Part shown: in pieces, positions 9,965-18,370 of the stretch
How positions within the stretch are numbered: the first letter of the stretch is position 1
Layout: every line of letters begins with the position of its first letter
From: Streptomyces sp. TLI_053
GTDB lineage: Bacteria > Actinomycetota > Actinomycetes > Streptomycetales > Streptomycetaceae
Length of the DNA: 64,000 bases
Reading direction: 5' to 3'
Assembly (NCBI RefSeq): GCF_900105395.1
Contig: NZ_LT629775.1
Location: forward strand, 7,591,501 to 7,655,500
Made by a program: the position numbers and the translations under genes
The notes under the pieces: generated by a model
Databases searched by the model: none
The model's input: only the letters and a program-made list of their open reading frames with translations
What the model was told of the DNA's origin: nothing

Positions 9965-11050
9965 GTGAACACCGCTCTGCTGTACCACCTGCTCGACGTC
10001 GACCCGGCCGACGGGCCGGCCGAACTGCTCCACCGCGCCCGCGGCAGCCGCCACCTGCCCCACCTCGTGCTCTCCGCCCTGGCCCGCGAGGACGTCCGGA
10101 TGGGCGAACCCGCCCGCGCCGAACTGCGCCGCGCCCGCGTCCGCGCCGACCGCTACGCCGGCCTCGCCCTCGACCTGGCCCGGTCCACCGGCGTCCGCGC
10201 CATCCACGGCCTCCCGCTCGCCGGTTACTACCCCGCCGACCTGCTCCGGCCCCAGGCCGCGCTCGACCTGGTCGCCCCCGGCGAGGCCGCGCTCTGGCAG
10301 GCCGTCGTCCGCCTGGTCACCGACCACCCGGTGGAGACCGTCGACGTCACCCTGCTCGGCGACCGCCCCCACCACACCGCCGTCACCCTCCGCTGGCCCG
10401 CCGAGGACCCGCTGCTCGACCCCTGGTACCGGGTCCGCCTCGCCACCGCGGCGCTCCCCGGCAACTGCGTCACCGTGCCGGTCCGCCCCTACCTGGTCGC
10501 GGACGAGCACGTCGAATGCCTGATCGCGCTCGCCGAGTCCCAGCTGGTGAACGGCCGGCACCCCGAGGCCGGGGCGCCGCCCGCCGCCCCCGACCCGCTC
10601 ACCCTGCTCGACCTCTCCTGTCTCACCTCCCAGCCCTTCGAACCCGCCGAGACCGCCGCCGTCCTGGCCGCCTACCGCCTCGCCCCCGAGGCCGCCGCCC
10701 TGCTCGACCTCGCCGCCCCGCTGCTGCCGCTCGGCACCCTGGCCGCCGTCCGCACCGCGCTCACCCCCGAACTCGCCCCCGAGCGCCGCCGCCGCGCCGA
10801 GGCCGCCGCCGCCCCCCGGCTGCCCGTCCGGCACGGCACCCTGCTGCGCCGCACCGTCATCCGCCACGACTGGGACGAGGCCCGGCTGCTGGGTGCGGGC
10901 GACTCCCCCGAGGGCGGCGGCCCCCAGGGCGGGGCCCTGCTGCTCACGCCCGTCGCCGACTACCTGCTCGGCGCCCCCGAGGAGTCCCCCACCCTCGCCG
11001 ACCGCAGCACCGCGCTGGACGCCCTGCACCGCTGGGACACCCGCTGCTGA
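9965..11050 (+). CDS. Nucleotidyltransferase-like protein (degenerate), uncharacterised
   Basis: This 361-residue protein has a GTG start preceded by GGAGGCGGAC. The stretch GLPLAGYYPADLLRPQAALDLVAP resembles the family in which a Lys/Gly-Leu motif and R..GD-D-L-V form a minimal nucleotidyltransferase active site (uncharacterised NTP_transf_5 type). The first acidic residue expected before the LDLV element appears to be Ala, so catalysis may be lost. The rest is Ala/Leu-rich helical. There are no membrane segments. The family call is my inference from pattern only; otherwise it is hypothetical. Confidence 0.45.
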   Translation: MNTALLYHLLDVDPADGPAELLHRARGSRHLPHLVLSALAREDVRMGEPARAELRRARVRADRYAGLALDLARSTGVRAIHGLPLAGYYPADLLRPQAALDLVAPGEAALWQAVVRLVTDHPVETVDVTLLGDRPHHTAVTLRWPAEDPLLDPWYRVRLATAALPGNCVTVPVRPYLVADEHVECLIALAESQLVNGRHPEAGAPPAAPDPLTLLDLSCLTSQPFEPAETAAVLAAYRLAPEAAALLDLAAPLLPLGTLAAVRTALTPELAPERRRRAEAAAAPRLPVRHGTLLRRTVIRHDWDEARLLGAGDSPEGGGPQGGALLLTPVADYLLGAPEESPTLADRSTALDALHRWDTRC

Positions 11051-11131
11051 CGGTGCGTCGGAGCTGCGCCGGTCCACCTCCACGGCCTGCGGGACTTCCG
11101 CCGTCCCGCTCACGGGGCCGCGCCGCTGTCC

Positions 11132-11166
11132 TGGACAGGTGTCCATGTATGCTGGACACCTGTCCA
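11132..11166. promoter_or_regulatory. Perfect 13-bp inverted repeat operator
   Basis: TGGACAGGTGTCC (11132-11144) and its exact complement GGACACCTGTCCA (11154-11166) flank a 9-nt spacer that contains TATGCT, a plausible -10 box. A repressor bound here would cover the promoter of the DUF1304-TetR operon, whose first start is at 11186. The likely binder is the TetR protein encoded second in that operon. Confidence 0.75.
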
Positions 11167-11185
11167 AGAGAATGGGAGGTCGACC

Positions 11186-11554
11186 GTGCGTACGGCCGCG
11201 AACGTCCTGGTGGTCCTGGTGGCCGCCCTGCACCTGTACTTCCTGGTCCTGGAGATGTTCCTGTGGCAGCGGCGGCCCGGCCGCGAGCTGTCCGGCTTCG
11301 ACGCCGAACTCGCCCGGACGACCGCCCCGCTCGCCGCCAACCAGGGCCTCTACAACGGCTTCCTCGCCGCCGGACTGGTCTGGGGCCTGATCGCCGGCGG
11401 CTCGAACACGACCGGCTTCCAGGCCCAGGTCTTCTTCCTGTCCTGCGTGGTCGTCGCGGGCGTGTTCGGCGCCGCCACCGCCAACCGGCGGATCCTGTTC
11501 GCCCAGGCCCTGCCCGGCGCACTGGCCCTCGGCGCCGTCCTGGCCGCCCGATGA
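11186..11554 (+). CDS. DUF1304-like small membrane protein
   Basis: This 122-residue protein has four hydrophobic helices. It starts MRTAANVLVVLVAALHLYFLVLEMFLW and contains NQGLYNGFLAAGL, the pattern of the DUF1304 membrane family. Its function is not established. The GTG start has GGGAGG upstream. The stop overlaps the start of the TetR gene (ATGA), and a strong inverted-repeat operator sits just upstream, so the pair looks like an autoregulated repressor-membrane protein operon. Confidence 0.8.
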   Translation: MRTAANVLVVLVAALHLYFLVLEMFLWQRRPGRELSGFDAELARTTAPLAANQGLYNGFLAAGLVWGLIAGGSNTTGFQAQVFFLSCVVVAGVFGAATANRRILFAQALPGALALGAVLAAR

Positions 11555-12123
11555 GCCCGGACCCCTCGCCGGAGGACCCCCGGGCCGCCCGCACCAGGAC
11601 CCGGCTCCGGCAGGCCCTGCTGGCCGAGTGCGCCGAGCAGCCCCTCGCCGCGATCGGCGTCGCCGCCGTGGTCCGCCGCGCCGGTGTCGGCCGGGCCACC
11701 TTCTACGTCCACTACGCCGACCTGGAGGCCCTCGCGGTCGACGCCTGCGCCGACGTCGTGCGCGAGGCCGTCGACGCCCTGCACGCCTGGCGCGGCATCC
11801 CCGACCCGGCCGCCCCGCCGCCCGCCCTGGCCGCGTTCCTGGCCGCCCTGCTCCCGCACGCCGACCTCTACCGCTCCCTGCTCGCCCCGGGCGGCGGCGG
11901 CCCGCTCGGCCAGGTCCTCCACCGCGAACTCCGCGAACGCAGCCGCACCGAACGCACCCTCGCCGGCGCCCCGCAGCCCGAACTCGTCGCCTCCGTGGTG
12001 GCCGGCGCCTTCACCGCCCTCCTCGCCGACTGGCTCCACGGCTCGATCGACGCCACCCCCGCCGACCTCGCCGCCCGCACCTGGCGCCTGCTGATCTCCC
12101 TCCACCGCACCCCGGGTCTGTAG
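11551..12123 (+). CDS. TetR-family transcriptional regulator
   Basis: This is a 190-residue regulator. The N-terminal helix-turn-helix is seen in LRQALLAECAEQPLAAIGVAAVVRRAGVGRATFYVHYADLEALAVD, the TetR signature ending in FY.HY..LEAL. The C-terminal ligand domain is generic. It is translationally coupled to the upstream membrane protein by a 4-nt overlap. The perfect palindrome before that gene is the obvious autoregulatory site. Confidence 0.88.
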   Translation: MSPDPSPEDPRAARTRTRLRQALLAECAEQPLAAIGVAAVVRRAGVGRATFYVHYADLEALAVDACADVVREAVDALHAWRGIPDPAAPPPALAAFLAALLPHADLYRSLLAPGGGGPLGQVLHRELRERSRTERTLAGAPQPELVASVVAGAFTALLADWLHGSIDATPADLAARTWRLLISLHRTPGL

Positions 12124-12351
12124 GGCCCCGTCCGGTCCGGGGACCGCTCACCCGTGCAGCGGCGCGCGAAGTCCCCCTGCTGGCGTGCGCGGTCCTCCGC
12201 GGAGGCGCTCCGCGGCGGTTAGCGTCGTGATCGTTCTCGTCCGGGCCCCGCCCGGACCGGTGGGCCCGGGGCCCGATCGGCCGCCGCACCGCGTCCGGCC
12301 GGGACGACGGGAGCGGTGCACGTCCGAGCGGACGAGTCGAAGGAACGCACG

Positions 12352-13020
12352 ATGCAGAAGTTCGCCACCCCCGCTCCGGTCACCGCCGTGCTGGACATCC
12401 CGGCCGGACGGGTCCGGCTCGTCGCCGCGGACCGGGCGGACACCACGGTCGAGGTCCGGCCGGCGGACGCCTCGAAGGGTCGTGACGTGGAGGCCGCGGA
12501 GCAGATCACCGTCGACTGCGAGGGCGGCCTCCTGCGGATCGGCACGCCCGCGGCGAGGAGCGGGATCCTCGGCGACTCCGGCGCCGTCGAGGTCACCGTC
12601 CACCTGCCCGCCGGCTCCCGCGTCGAGGCGAGGGCCGCCGGCGCCGACGTGCGGGGCGTCGGACGGCTCGGCGACGTCACCCTCGAACTCGCCCACGGCT
12701 CGGTCGAACTCGACGAGACCGCGAGCGCCCACCTCACCCTCCAGGCCGGCGACATCCGGGTCGGCCGCCTCGACGGGGCCGCCCGGCTCGCCACCCAGAA
12801 GGGCGACATCACCGTCGTCGAGGCCGTGCGGGGCGCGGTGGCCCTGCGTACCGAGGCCGGGAACCTGTCCATCGGCGCGGCCCGCGGTGTCTCCGCGGCC
12901 CTGGACGCCGGCACCACCTACGGCCGGATCGACAACGCGCTGAAGAACGGTGAGGGCACTCCCGAGCTCAGTATCCACGCCACCACCGCCTACGGCGACA
13001 TCACGGCACGCAGCCTCTGA
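12352..13020 (+). CDS. DUF4097-type beta-helical protein
   Basis: This 222-residue protein (MQKFATPAPVTAVLDIPAGRVRL) is made of repeated short beta-strand units, such as GDVTLELAHGSVELDE, AGDIRVGRLDGAARLATQKGDITVVEA and YGDITARSL. These are the hallmark of DUF4097/putative-adhesin proteins. No signal peptide is seen, so it is probably cytoplasmic. AAGGAACGCACG precedes the chosen ATG; a GTG at 12316 would add 12 residues. Its function is unknown in the family. Confidence 0.8.
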   Translation: MQKFATPAPVTAVLDIPAGRVRLVAADRADTTVEVRPADASKGRDVEAAEQITVDCEGGLLRIGTPAARSGILGDSGAVEVTVHLPAGSRVEARAAGADVRGVGRLGDVTLELAHGSVELDETASAHLTLQAGDIRVGRLDGAARLATQKGDITVVEAVRGAVALRTEAGNLSIGAARGVSAALDAGTTYGRIDNALKNGEGTPELSIHATTAYGDITARSL

Positions 13021-13073
13021 CGGCGGCCGACGGCTCCGGCGGGCGCACCGCGCCGGCCGGTACGACGGGGAGG

Positions 13074-13169
13074 GCGCGTCCGGGTGCCGCAGGGGAGCAT
13101 CCGGACGTGCCCCGACCGGCCGGAAGGGGGAGGGTAATTCCGGGTGCCGCAGGGGAGCATCCGGGAATA
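13074..13169 (+). repeat. Imperfect 60-bp tandem duplication with two hairpins
   Basis: CCGGGTGCCGCAGGGGAGCA (part of a 25-nt identity) occurs at 13080 and again at 13140, exactly 60 bp apart, inside a longer imperfect duplication. Each copy can fold with the loop CGCAGGGGA. Copy 1 pairs CGTCCGGGTGC with GCATCCGGACG; copy 2 pairs ATTCCGGGTGC with GCATCCGGGAAT. The outer bases differ between copies but stay paired. The hairpins lie between the DUF4097 stop and the next start, so they may be a terminator pair or a leader element of the 13181 gene. Confidence 0.7.
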
Positions 13170-13180
13170 CCCTGACCCGC

Positions 13181-14032
13181 ATGACGGGGATCGAGACACC
13201 ACGCCGGCTGTTCCACGCCCTGGAGTCCCACCGGGGCGACGACGCCTTCGCGGCCCTGGTCGCACCCTGGCTGCGGCACTCCGGCGCGGCCGCGGCGGAC
13301 GGCGTGGCGCCGCTGGCGCGGTACGGGGAGTGGCGCCGGGAGGCCTACGCGTTCGGCGACCCGCTGGAGCGCGCCTACGCCCTCCAGCGGCTGAACGACG
13401 TGTTGCTGCTCGGCTTCCAGCCCGGGCTGCCGCCGGGGAGCGGGGAGGTGCTCAAGCACCTGCTGCACCTGGACCACGAGTGGCCCCGGATCACCCTCGA
13501 CCAGTACCTGACGCTCTTCACCGGGCTGGGCATGACGCCCGTCGAGGAGAGCGCGTTCACGCCGTTCCACCACGAGATCGTCTCGGTCGAGCAGGCCGAG
13601 GACGCGGACGCGCCGATCACCGTCACCGACACCGTCTGGCCCGGCCTGATGCTCGGCGAGCTGATGTTCAGCCGGTCCGGGGTACGGGTCCGCGCGGGCT
13701 CGCGGCACGCGACGGCGGGCGTCGCGGACCGCTCGACGCTGCACCGGGTGTTCCTCCGCCGCCACCGCGGAGCCAGCGACGGCTCCGAGTTCTTCGGCTT
13801 CAACTCCCAGTGGAAGACCGACTTCCGCCGGGACTACCGCACCGCGACCGCGTACCACTACAACGTCGACGGGACGGCGGACGCCGACACCCTCGGCCCG
13901 GACCAGGGCCTGTCCCCGACGGAGCACCGCGACCTGCTGCGCCACCGCTGCCTGGTCCGCCCACCCGCCGACCCCGCCGCCCACCCGCACCCCACCCCCG
14001 CCGACCTGCGGCTGACGGAGGCCCGGGCGTAG
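13181..14032 (+). CDS. Hypothetical protein
   Basis: This 283-residue soluble protein begins MTGIETPRRLFHALESHRGDDAFAALVAPWLRHSG. It has no membrane segments or recognised catalytic motif. The C-terminal part is rich in Arg/His/aromatic residues (EFFGFNSQWKTDFRRDYRTATAYHYNVDG). I do not recognise the family. The ATG lies 17 nt after the second hairpin of a tandem repeat, so its expression may depend on that structure. The gene stands alone, convergent with the SLATT-like gene. Confidence 0.65.
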   Translation: MTGIETPRRLFHALESHRGDDAFAALVAPWLRHSGAAAADGVAPLARYGEWRREAYAFGDPLERAYALQRLNDVLLLGFQPGLPPGSGEVLKHLLHLDHEWPRITLDQYLTLFTGLGMTPVEESAFTPFHHEIVSVEQAEDADAPITVTDTVWPGLMLGELMFSRSGVRVRAGSRHATAGVADRSTLHRVFLRRHRGASDGSEFFGFNSQWKTDFRRDYRTATAYHYNVDGTADADTLGPDQGLSPTEHRDLLRHRCLVRPPADPAAHPHPTPADLRLTEARA

Positions 14033-14055
14033 TCGGGCCGGCCGCGTTCCGGTCG

Positions 14056-15042
14056 TCAGCCTGCCAGTCCGACCTTTCCGCTGCGCCCGGAAGCCCACAT
14101 CGTGTGCTCACGGGATATCGCGGCTTCCGCCTGATCGACAAAGGTTCCCCAGGCTTCCGCGTCGGCCCCGGAGTCCGTGACGGAGAGGATGTGCCGAATC
14201 TCCCGCGCGGTGAGACTGTAGGCCGAAGCCTCGGTCTCGAGGCGCTGAGCCTGTGCCCACGCCGTAACGCCCGCGACTCCGGCGCTCACCACTCCCAGGA
14301 GGTCGATGGCGAGCACGTTGTACGCCTTCAGTACGCCCGCCACGATCCCGATCATTTCTCCCAGCAGAGCCAACCGACGCCAGATTCGGGACTGCCGGTC
14401 CCGCAGTTTGGCCATCCGTGCGTACCACGCGACCTGTTCGGCGAGGCGGTGGGTCCGATAGGTCTCGATCCGCGCGCTCCTGCCGGAAGTTCGGCAGCGT
14501 TCCATCGCCTCGTTGATGTCGAGCCCGAACGACACGTCGACGACGTCCAGGCCGAGGCTGATCTCGCGCAGCCGGGAGATGAACAGGCGTCGCGCTTCGT
14601 CGGCGGACATGGATTCCGGAAACGGATCGCCACACACCGCATACCGCCATGCAAGTGTTTTGCAGGACTCGGCAGCGGCCCGGCACTCGTACCAGCGCCG
14701 TTCGTCGCGTTGCTCGACGATGTACAGCCGGAGCAGGATCGACGAGATGAAGGCGAGCGCGGCGGCGAAGCCTGCCCAGTCGATCCCGCTGTCGCTGGTG
14801 CGGAGGGTGACCACGCCGGCGGCCGCCGCGAGGAAGAGAAGGATCAGGTTCAGGCGCAACTGTCCGAAATAGCGTCGCTTGGACCGAACGGACTCTGCGT
14901 CAGCATCCTGGAAGAACGGCGGTAGTTGGTGCCAGCTGAACGCCTCGTGCGGAGGAGTGGCAATGGTGCTCCTCGGATGGGATGAGCGGTCGATCCGCCA
15001 CCTTAGCGGCGTCGGCCGGCTCCGGCAGGTGAAGCCGGTCAA
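14056..15042 (-). CDS. Orphan SLATT/DUF4231-type four-helix membrane protein
   Basis: The longest frame gives 328 residues from TTG 15042. Two hydrophobic helices near residues 67-110 and two near 230-270 flank a conserved helical middle (SRLREISLGLDVVDVSFGLD), the arrangement of the SLATT/DUF4231 family. In other genomes these are predicted pore-forming effectors paired with nucleotide-sensing or cyclase proteins; no such partner is adjacent here. GC is lower than in the neighbours. The start is uncertain: GAGGAG stands 4 nt before an in-frame ATT at 14964, which begins just before the first conserved residues. Family level is inferred from topology and motif. Confidence 0.6.
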   Translation of the reverse strand: MTGFTCRSRPTPLRWRIDRSSHPRSTIATPPHEAFSWHQLPPFFQDADAESVRSKRRYFGQLRLNLILLFLAAAAGVVTLRTSDSGIDWAGFAAALAFISSILLRLYIVEQRDERRWYECRAAAESCKTLAWRYAVCGDPFPESMSADEARRLFISRLREISLGLDVVDVSFGLDINEAMERCRTSGRSARIETYRTHRLAEQVAWYARMAKLRDRQSRIWRRLALLGEMIGIVAGVLKAYNVLAIDLLGVVSAGVAGVTAWAQAQRLETEASAYSLTAREIRHILSVTDSGADAEAWGTFVDQAEAAISREHTMWASGRSGKVGLAG

Positions 15043-15107
15043 TCACTGGCGCGACGGGGACCGTGCGCCGGCCGCTGGTGGGGCAACCTCCTGCGAGGGC
15101 CGACGAC

Positions 15108-15269
15108 ATGACGGGTGACTGGTCGTTGAGGCCGACGGTGCGGGCGCAGAACCTCTACGACGGCGAGTCGCTGCCCGACGGCTCTCTGCCGGGCGTGGTG
15201 CACGCACCGATGGCGGACCCGTACGGCCCGCCGGGACGCCGCCGTGCCGGCCGCGTCCCGGGGGAGTGA
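15108..15269 (+). CDS. Short hypothetical ORF
   Basis: This 53-codon frame (MTGDWSLRPTVRAQNLYDGESLPDG...) follows a weak GAGGG. It has balanced, protein-like composition for its first 40 residues but no recognisable domain, signal peptide or membrane segment. It could be a remnant of a larger gene. It is convergent with the membrane-anchored protein at 15311-16069. Confidence 0.3.
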   Translation: MTGDWSLRPTVRAQNLYDGESLPDGSLPGVVHAPMADPYGPPGRRRAGRVPGE

Positions 15270-15310
15270 CCCTGGGGCCGGGGCGGCCCGCCCGCCCCGG
15301 CCCCGGAGGG

Positions 15311-16069
15311 CTACGGCGCCCAGCCCTGGAGGGTCGGGAGCACCGCCTCCGCTATCCGGCGCAGGGCCGTGTCGTCGTCCGTCGTGGCGTCCCGGCGCCA
15401 GTACGACAGGTCGAACGAACCACCGCTCCCGTCGGCACTCTTGGCCACGACCAGGTGACGGCTGTAGCCGCCGGGCCCCGGGGTGCCGGTGGCCCCCGTG
15501 CCGCCGATGGTGCGCATCCGGTAGGCGCTCACGGGGTGGCCGAGCACCGGTGCCTGGGCGCGCGGCAGGTCGGAGAAGATCAGGAAGTCCTTGGGCGCCA
15601 GGTCCGGCTGATCGGTGACGCTGACCTGGACGCTTCCGATCTGCACCTGCGCGGTGGCGACGGGTGGCTCCTTCCCGTCTCCGTCCAGCCGCAGGACGAG
15701 GTGGGACCCGGCGAGGGACACCTGCCCGCCGGGGACGCCGGCGAGCTCCGGCAGGTCGGGGCGGTTCAGTGCGGCGCACAGCGCGGGGTATCCGGGTGCG
15801 TCGTCGGACTGCGGTGGTGCGCACTTCGCGTTTCCGCTCGCGTCCACGTTCGTGTCCAGGTCCGTGGCCGGGCGGTCGTCGAGCACCGCCACCACGGCGC
15901 CGGCCACCAGCAGGACCAGCAGCAGCACTACGCCGGTCGCCGCTCGGCGGCCGCTCCTCCGCACGACCTCCGCCCGCGGGCGCTGGGGTATCCCGTCGGG
16001 CTCGTCGTCGTGCTCGTCGTCGTGTTCGTCGGGGGCCGCGGGTCTGCTGCGCACATCATGATCGTTCAC
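15311..16069 (-). CDS. Membrane-anchored hypothetical protein (DUF6215-like)
   Basis: This 252-residue protein has an acidic N-terminus rich in Asp/Glu/His (DEHDDEHDDEPDG), a basic RRSGRR stop-transfer and one hydrophobic helix (ATGVVLLLVLLVAGAVVAVL). An extracytoplasmic domain follows with two Cys (CAPPQSDDAPGYPALC). It resembles Streptomyces single-pass proteins of the DUF6215 type, but that label is from memory and tentative. Its function is unknown. Confidence 0.65.
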   Translation of the reverse strand: MNDHDVRSRPAAPDEHDDEHDDEPDGIPQRPRAEVVRRSGRRAATGVVLLLVLLVAGAVVAVLDDRPATDLDTNVDASGNAKCAPPQSDDAPGYPALCAALNRPDLPELAGVPGGQVSLAGSHLVLRLDGDGKEPPVATAQVQIGSVQVSVTDQPDLAPKDFLIFSDLPRAQAPVLGHPVSAYRMRTIGGTGATGTPGPGGYSRHLVVAKSADGSGGSFDLSYWRRDATTDDDTALRRIAEAVLPTLQGWAP

Positions 16070-16224
16070 GCAGGGACCTTACTGCGCTGCACGGACGGTG
16101 GTCGATCTCCGGTCCGGGGAACGCACGACGCCGCTGATACCGGACCGTTCCCTGTGGTGGGGGTGGTCGGGTGTCAGCGGCGTGTGTCGTGGTGCGGCCC
16201 CCGGTGGTGGTGGGGGCGGGGGTG

Positions 16225-16623
16225 TTACTTGGTGAGGCCGGCCTTGACGGAGCAGACGGGCCAGGCGCCGGGGCCCTGGGCGGCGAGGACCTTCTCGCCG
16301 ACGGAGATCTGCTGGGCCTTGGTGGCCTGGTGGGCCTGGGGGGCGTAGGCGGTGCCGCCGAAGGCGGCCCAGGTGGAGCTGGTGAACTGCAGGCCGCCGT
16401 AGAAGCCGTTGCCGGAGTTGATGGCCCAGTTGCCGGTGGCCTCGCAGGCGGCGACCTTGTCCCAGACGCCGGCGGGGGCGGCGGAGGCGCTGTTGGCCGT
16501 GACGAGTCCGGCCACCGGCAGGGCGAGGACCGCCCCGGCCATCAGTGCCGTCCGGACGCGGTTGCGGCGCTTCGGGGTGGCGGTGACGGCGGTGGTGGCG
16601 GTGGTCTCGTTACGGAAGGTCAT
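16225..16623 (-). CDS. Secreted Rpf-type transglycosylase (resuscitation-promoting factor domain)
   Basis: This 132-residue protein has a signal peptide (ALMAGAVLALPVAGLVTANSASA-AP) followed directly by the Rpf lysozyme-like fold: VWDKVAACEATGNW, with the catalytic Glu after Cys, then NGFYGGLQFTSSTWAAFGG and a second Cys near the C-terminus. These enzymes cleave peptidoglycan and promote spore germination or outgrowth. There is no LysM domain, so this is a short form. ATG 16623 is preceded by AAAGGAACCGC, which excludes the 38-residue upstream extension. Confidence 0.92.
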   Translation of the reverse strand: MTFRNETTATTAVTATPKRRNRVRTALMAGAVLALPVAGLVTANSASAAPAGVWDKVAACEATGNWAINSGNGFYGGLQFTSSTWAAFGGTAYAPQAHQATKAQQISVGEKVLAAQGPGAWPVCSVKAGLTK

Positions 16624-17136
16624 GCGGTTCCTTTCGGAGGGGGTGCGGGCGTGCGGAACCAGGCCCTGGGGGCTTGTGGTTGCGGGGGGCTCGCACGGTG
16701 TTCCCGGTGAGCGGTGTGCTCGTTCGGTGCGACGCATTCGAAGTTACGGGGGTGGGGGTGGTGTTTCAAGGATTCGGAGGTTTAGGCACGTCAGCGGGGG
16801 GTTACCGTGGGTATGGATCATGAGAATGGGTTGATTTGAAGGCAAATGCCCCGATTTTCAAGATCGAACCGGACCCCGAAGTGGCCCGCACCACACCCCT
16901 GGCCCTGTGAGCCCGCGCACACCGTCGACAGCCCGTGACCGCCCCGGCCTCCGCCGGTGACGCCGCCGCCCCCGGCCGGGTGGCCCCCGCCACAGCCCTC
17001 ACCCCCGGTGCGGGAACCGTCGCCCTCCGCACCGGCCTGCCCGCCCCGGACCCGCCGGACCCGGACCCGGACCCGGCCAGGACCCGGACCCGGACCCGGA
17101 CCCGCCCCGAGGGCGGGTTCCGGGCCCGGGCGGGGC
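16624..17136. promoter_or_regulatory. Long leader of rpf-type gene and intergenic repeats
   Basis: About 510 nt carry no gene. An AT-richer patch (16830-16866) is the likely promoter of the minus-strand rpf-like gene, giving a leader of roughly 200 nt. Streptomyces rpf genes often have a c-di-AMP riboswitch leader, but I could not identify its conserved core here. Near 17053-17105 the hexamer GACCCG is repeated about nine times next to the downstream hydrolase stop. Confidence 0.4.
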
Positions 17137-18306
17137 TCAGCGGCAGAGGGCCGCGTCGACCGCGTCGGTCAGGCGTCCGGCAGTGGGCGCGTCCGGGACG
17201 GTGGTGACGGTGATGTTCGCCGCGCGGCCGTCCTCCGTGACGCCGCCCCTGGTCCGGTAGCCCGGGGAGGTGCCGCCGTGGCCCCAGACCAGGCCGCCGC
17301 AGCTCAGCGGCCTGCTCTGGATCCCCAGGCCGTAGCGGACCCCGGCGCCCAGGAACTCGGCGGGGACGGTGGTGCGCATCTGGGCGAGCTGCGCGGCGGG
17401 CAGCAGCCGGCCCGCCAGCAGCGCGCCGTAGAAGGTGTTGAGGTCGGTGTTGGTGGACACCACCGCGCCGGCGGCCCAGGCCATCGAGGAGTCCATCGCG
17501 GTGTAGTCGACCGGCGGCGCGTCCGGGCCGGTGCGGAGGTAGCCGTGCGGGTGGGGCTCGCGGAGGGCGGTCTCCCCGGCGGCCGGGACGTAGGTGCGGC
17601 GCAGGCCGATCCGGTCGATGACGCGCTTGGTGACCTCCTCGCCGAAGGGGCGGCCGGTGACCTTCTGGATCAGCAGGCCGGCCACCAGGTAGTTGGTGTT
17701 GCTGTACTCCCAGCCCGTCCCGGCGGCGAACCGGGCCTTCTGGGCGAGTGCCCCGTCGAGCAGTTCGCGCGGCTCGAACCAGCGGAACTGGATGGTGGTC
17801 CAGTCGGCCAGTGCGGGAGCCTCCATGTAGTCGGGCAGGCCGCTGGTGTGCTGGAGCAGCTGGCGGACGGTGATGGTCCGGCCGTCGAAGCCGTCGCCGC
17901 GCAGCAGGCCCGGCAGGTAGGTGTCGACCGGCGCGTCCAGGCCGACCTTGCCCTCGGCGACCAGTTGCAGGACGACGACGGCGACGAAGGCCTTGGTGTT
18001 GCTGCCGGCCCGGATCTGCCCGTCGACCGGCACCCCGGCTCCGGTGGCCAGGTTGCCGACACCGGCGGTGTAGGTGCGGCTGCGGCCGTCGCGGCCCTTG
18101 ACGGTGGCGAGGGCGGCGGGCATGCCGTCCGCCTTCACCAGTGCGTCGAGGCGCTGCTGCACGACGTCCGGGCGCGGTGCGGCGTGGGCCGTCGTCGCGG
18201 TCGGGGCGAGGGCGGCCAGGGCGAGCCCGGCGGTGGCGGTGGCCGTGGTGGCGTACCGCGCGAGGCGGATGCGGTGCGCCCAGCGCTGCGGGGCGTGTTC
18301 GTTCAT
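17137..18306 (-). CDS. Secreted serine hydrolase, class C beta-lactamase/DD-carboxypeptidase family
   Basis: This 389-residue protein has a signal peptide ending AHA-APRPDVVQQ. Active-site motifs are SNTK (SxxK, in AGSNTKAFVA), YSN (YxN, in WEYSNTNYLV) and HGG (in WGHGGTSPGY). The family includes D-alanyl-D-alanine carboxypeptidases, esterases and beta-lactamases; this one is more likely a peptidase or esterase. It is about 70% similar by eye to its upstream neighbour, with the same strand and a 64-nt gap, so the pair arose by tandem duplication. Confidence 0.9.
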   Translation of the reverse strand: MNEHAPQRWAHRIRLARYATTATATAGLALAALAPTATTAHAAPRPDVVQQRLDALVKADGMPAALATVKGRDGRSRTYTAGVGNLATGAGVPVDGQIRAGSNTKAFVAVVVLQLVAEGKVGLDAPVDTYLPGLLRGDGFDGRTITVRQLLQHTSGLPDYMEAPALADWTTIQFRWFEPRELLDGALAQKARFAAGTGWEYSNTNYLVAGLLIQKVTGRPFGEEVTKRVIDRIGLRRTYVPAAGETALREPHPHGYLRTGPDAPPVDYTAMDSSMAWAAGAVVSTNTDLNTFYGALLAGRLLPAAQLAQMRTTVPAEFLGAGVRYGLGIQSRPLSCGGLVWGHGGTSPGYRTRGGVTEDGRAANITVTTVPDAPTAGRLTDAVDAALCR

Positions 18307-18370
18307 CGGGACTCCACTGCTGCGAAGCGAGGGGTGAAGGGGTGGAGGGCGGGTGTCGGGCGCCCGGGAA

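Noticed and set aside
16624..16870. c-di-AMP (ydaO-type) riboswitch upstream of the Rpf-like gene
   Set aside because: The leader is long enough and the gene type fits, but I could not find the conserved core or a paired P1 stem. A covariance-model search would decide.
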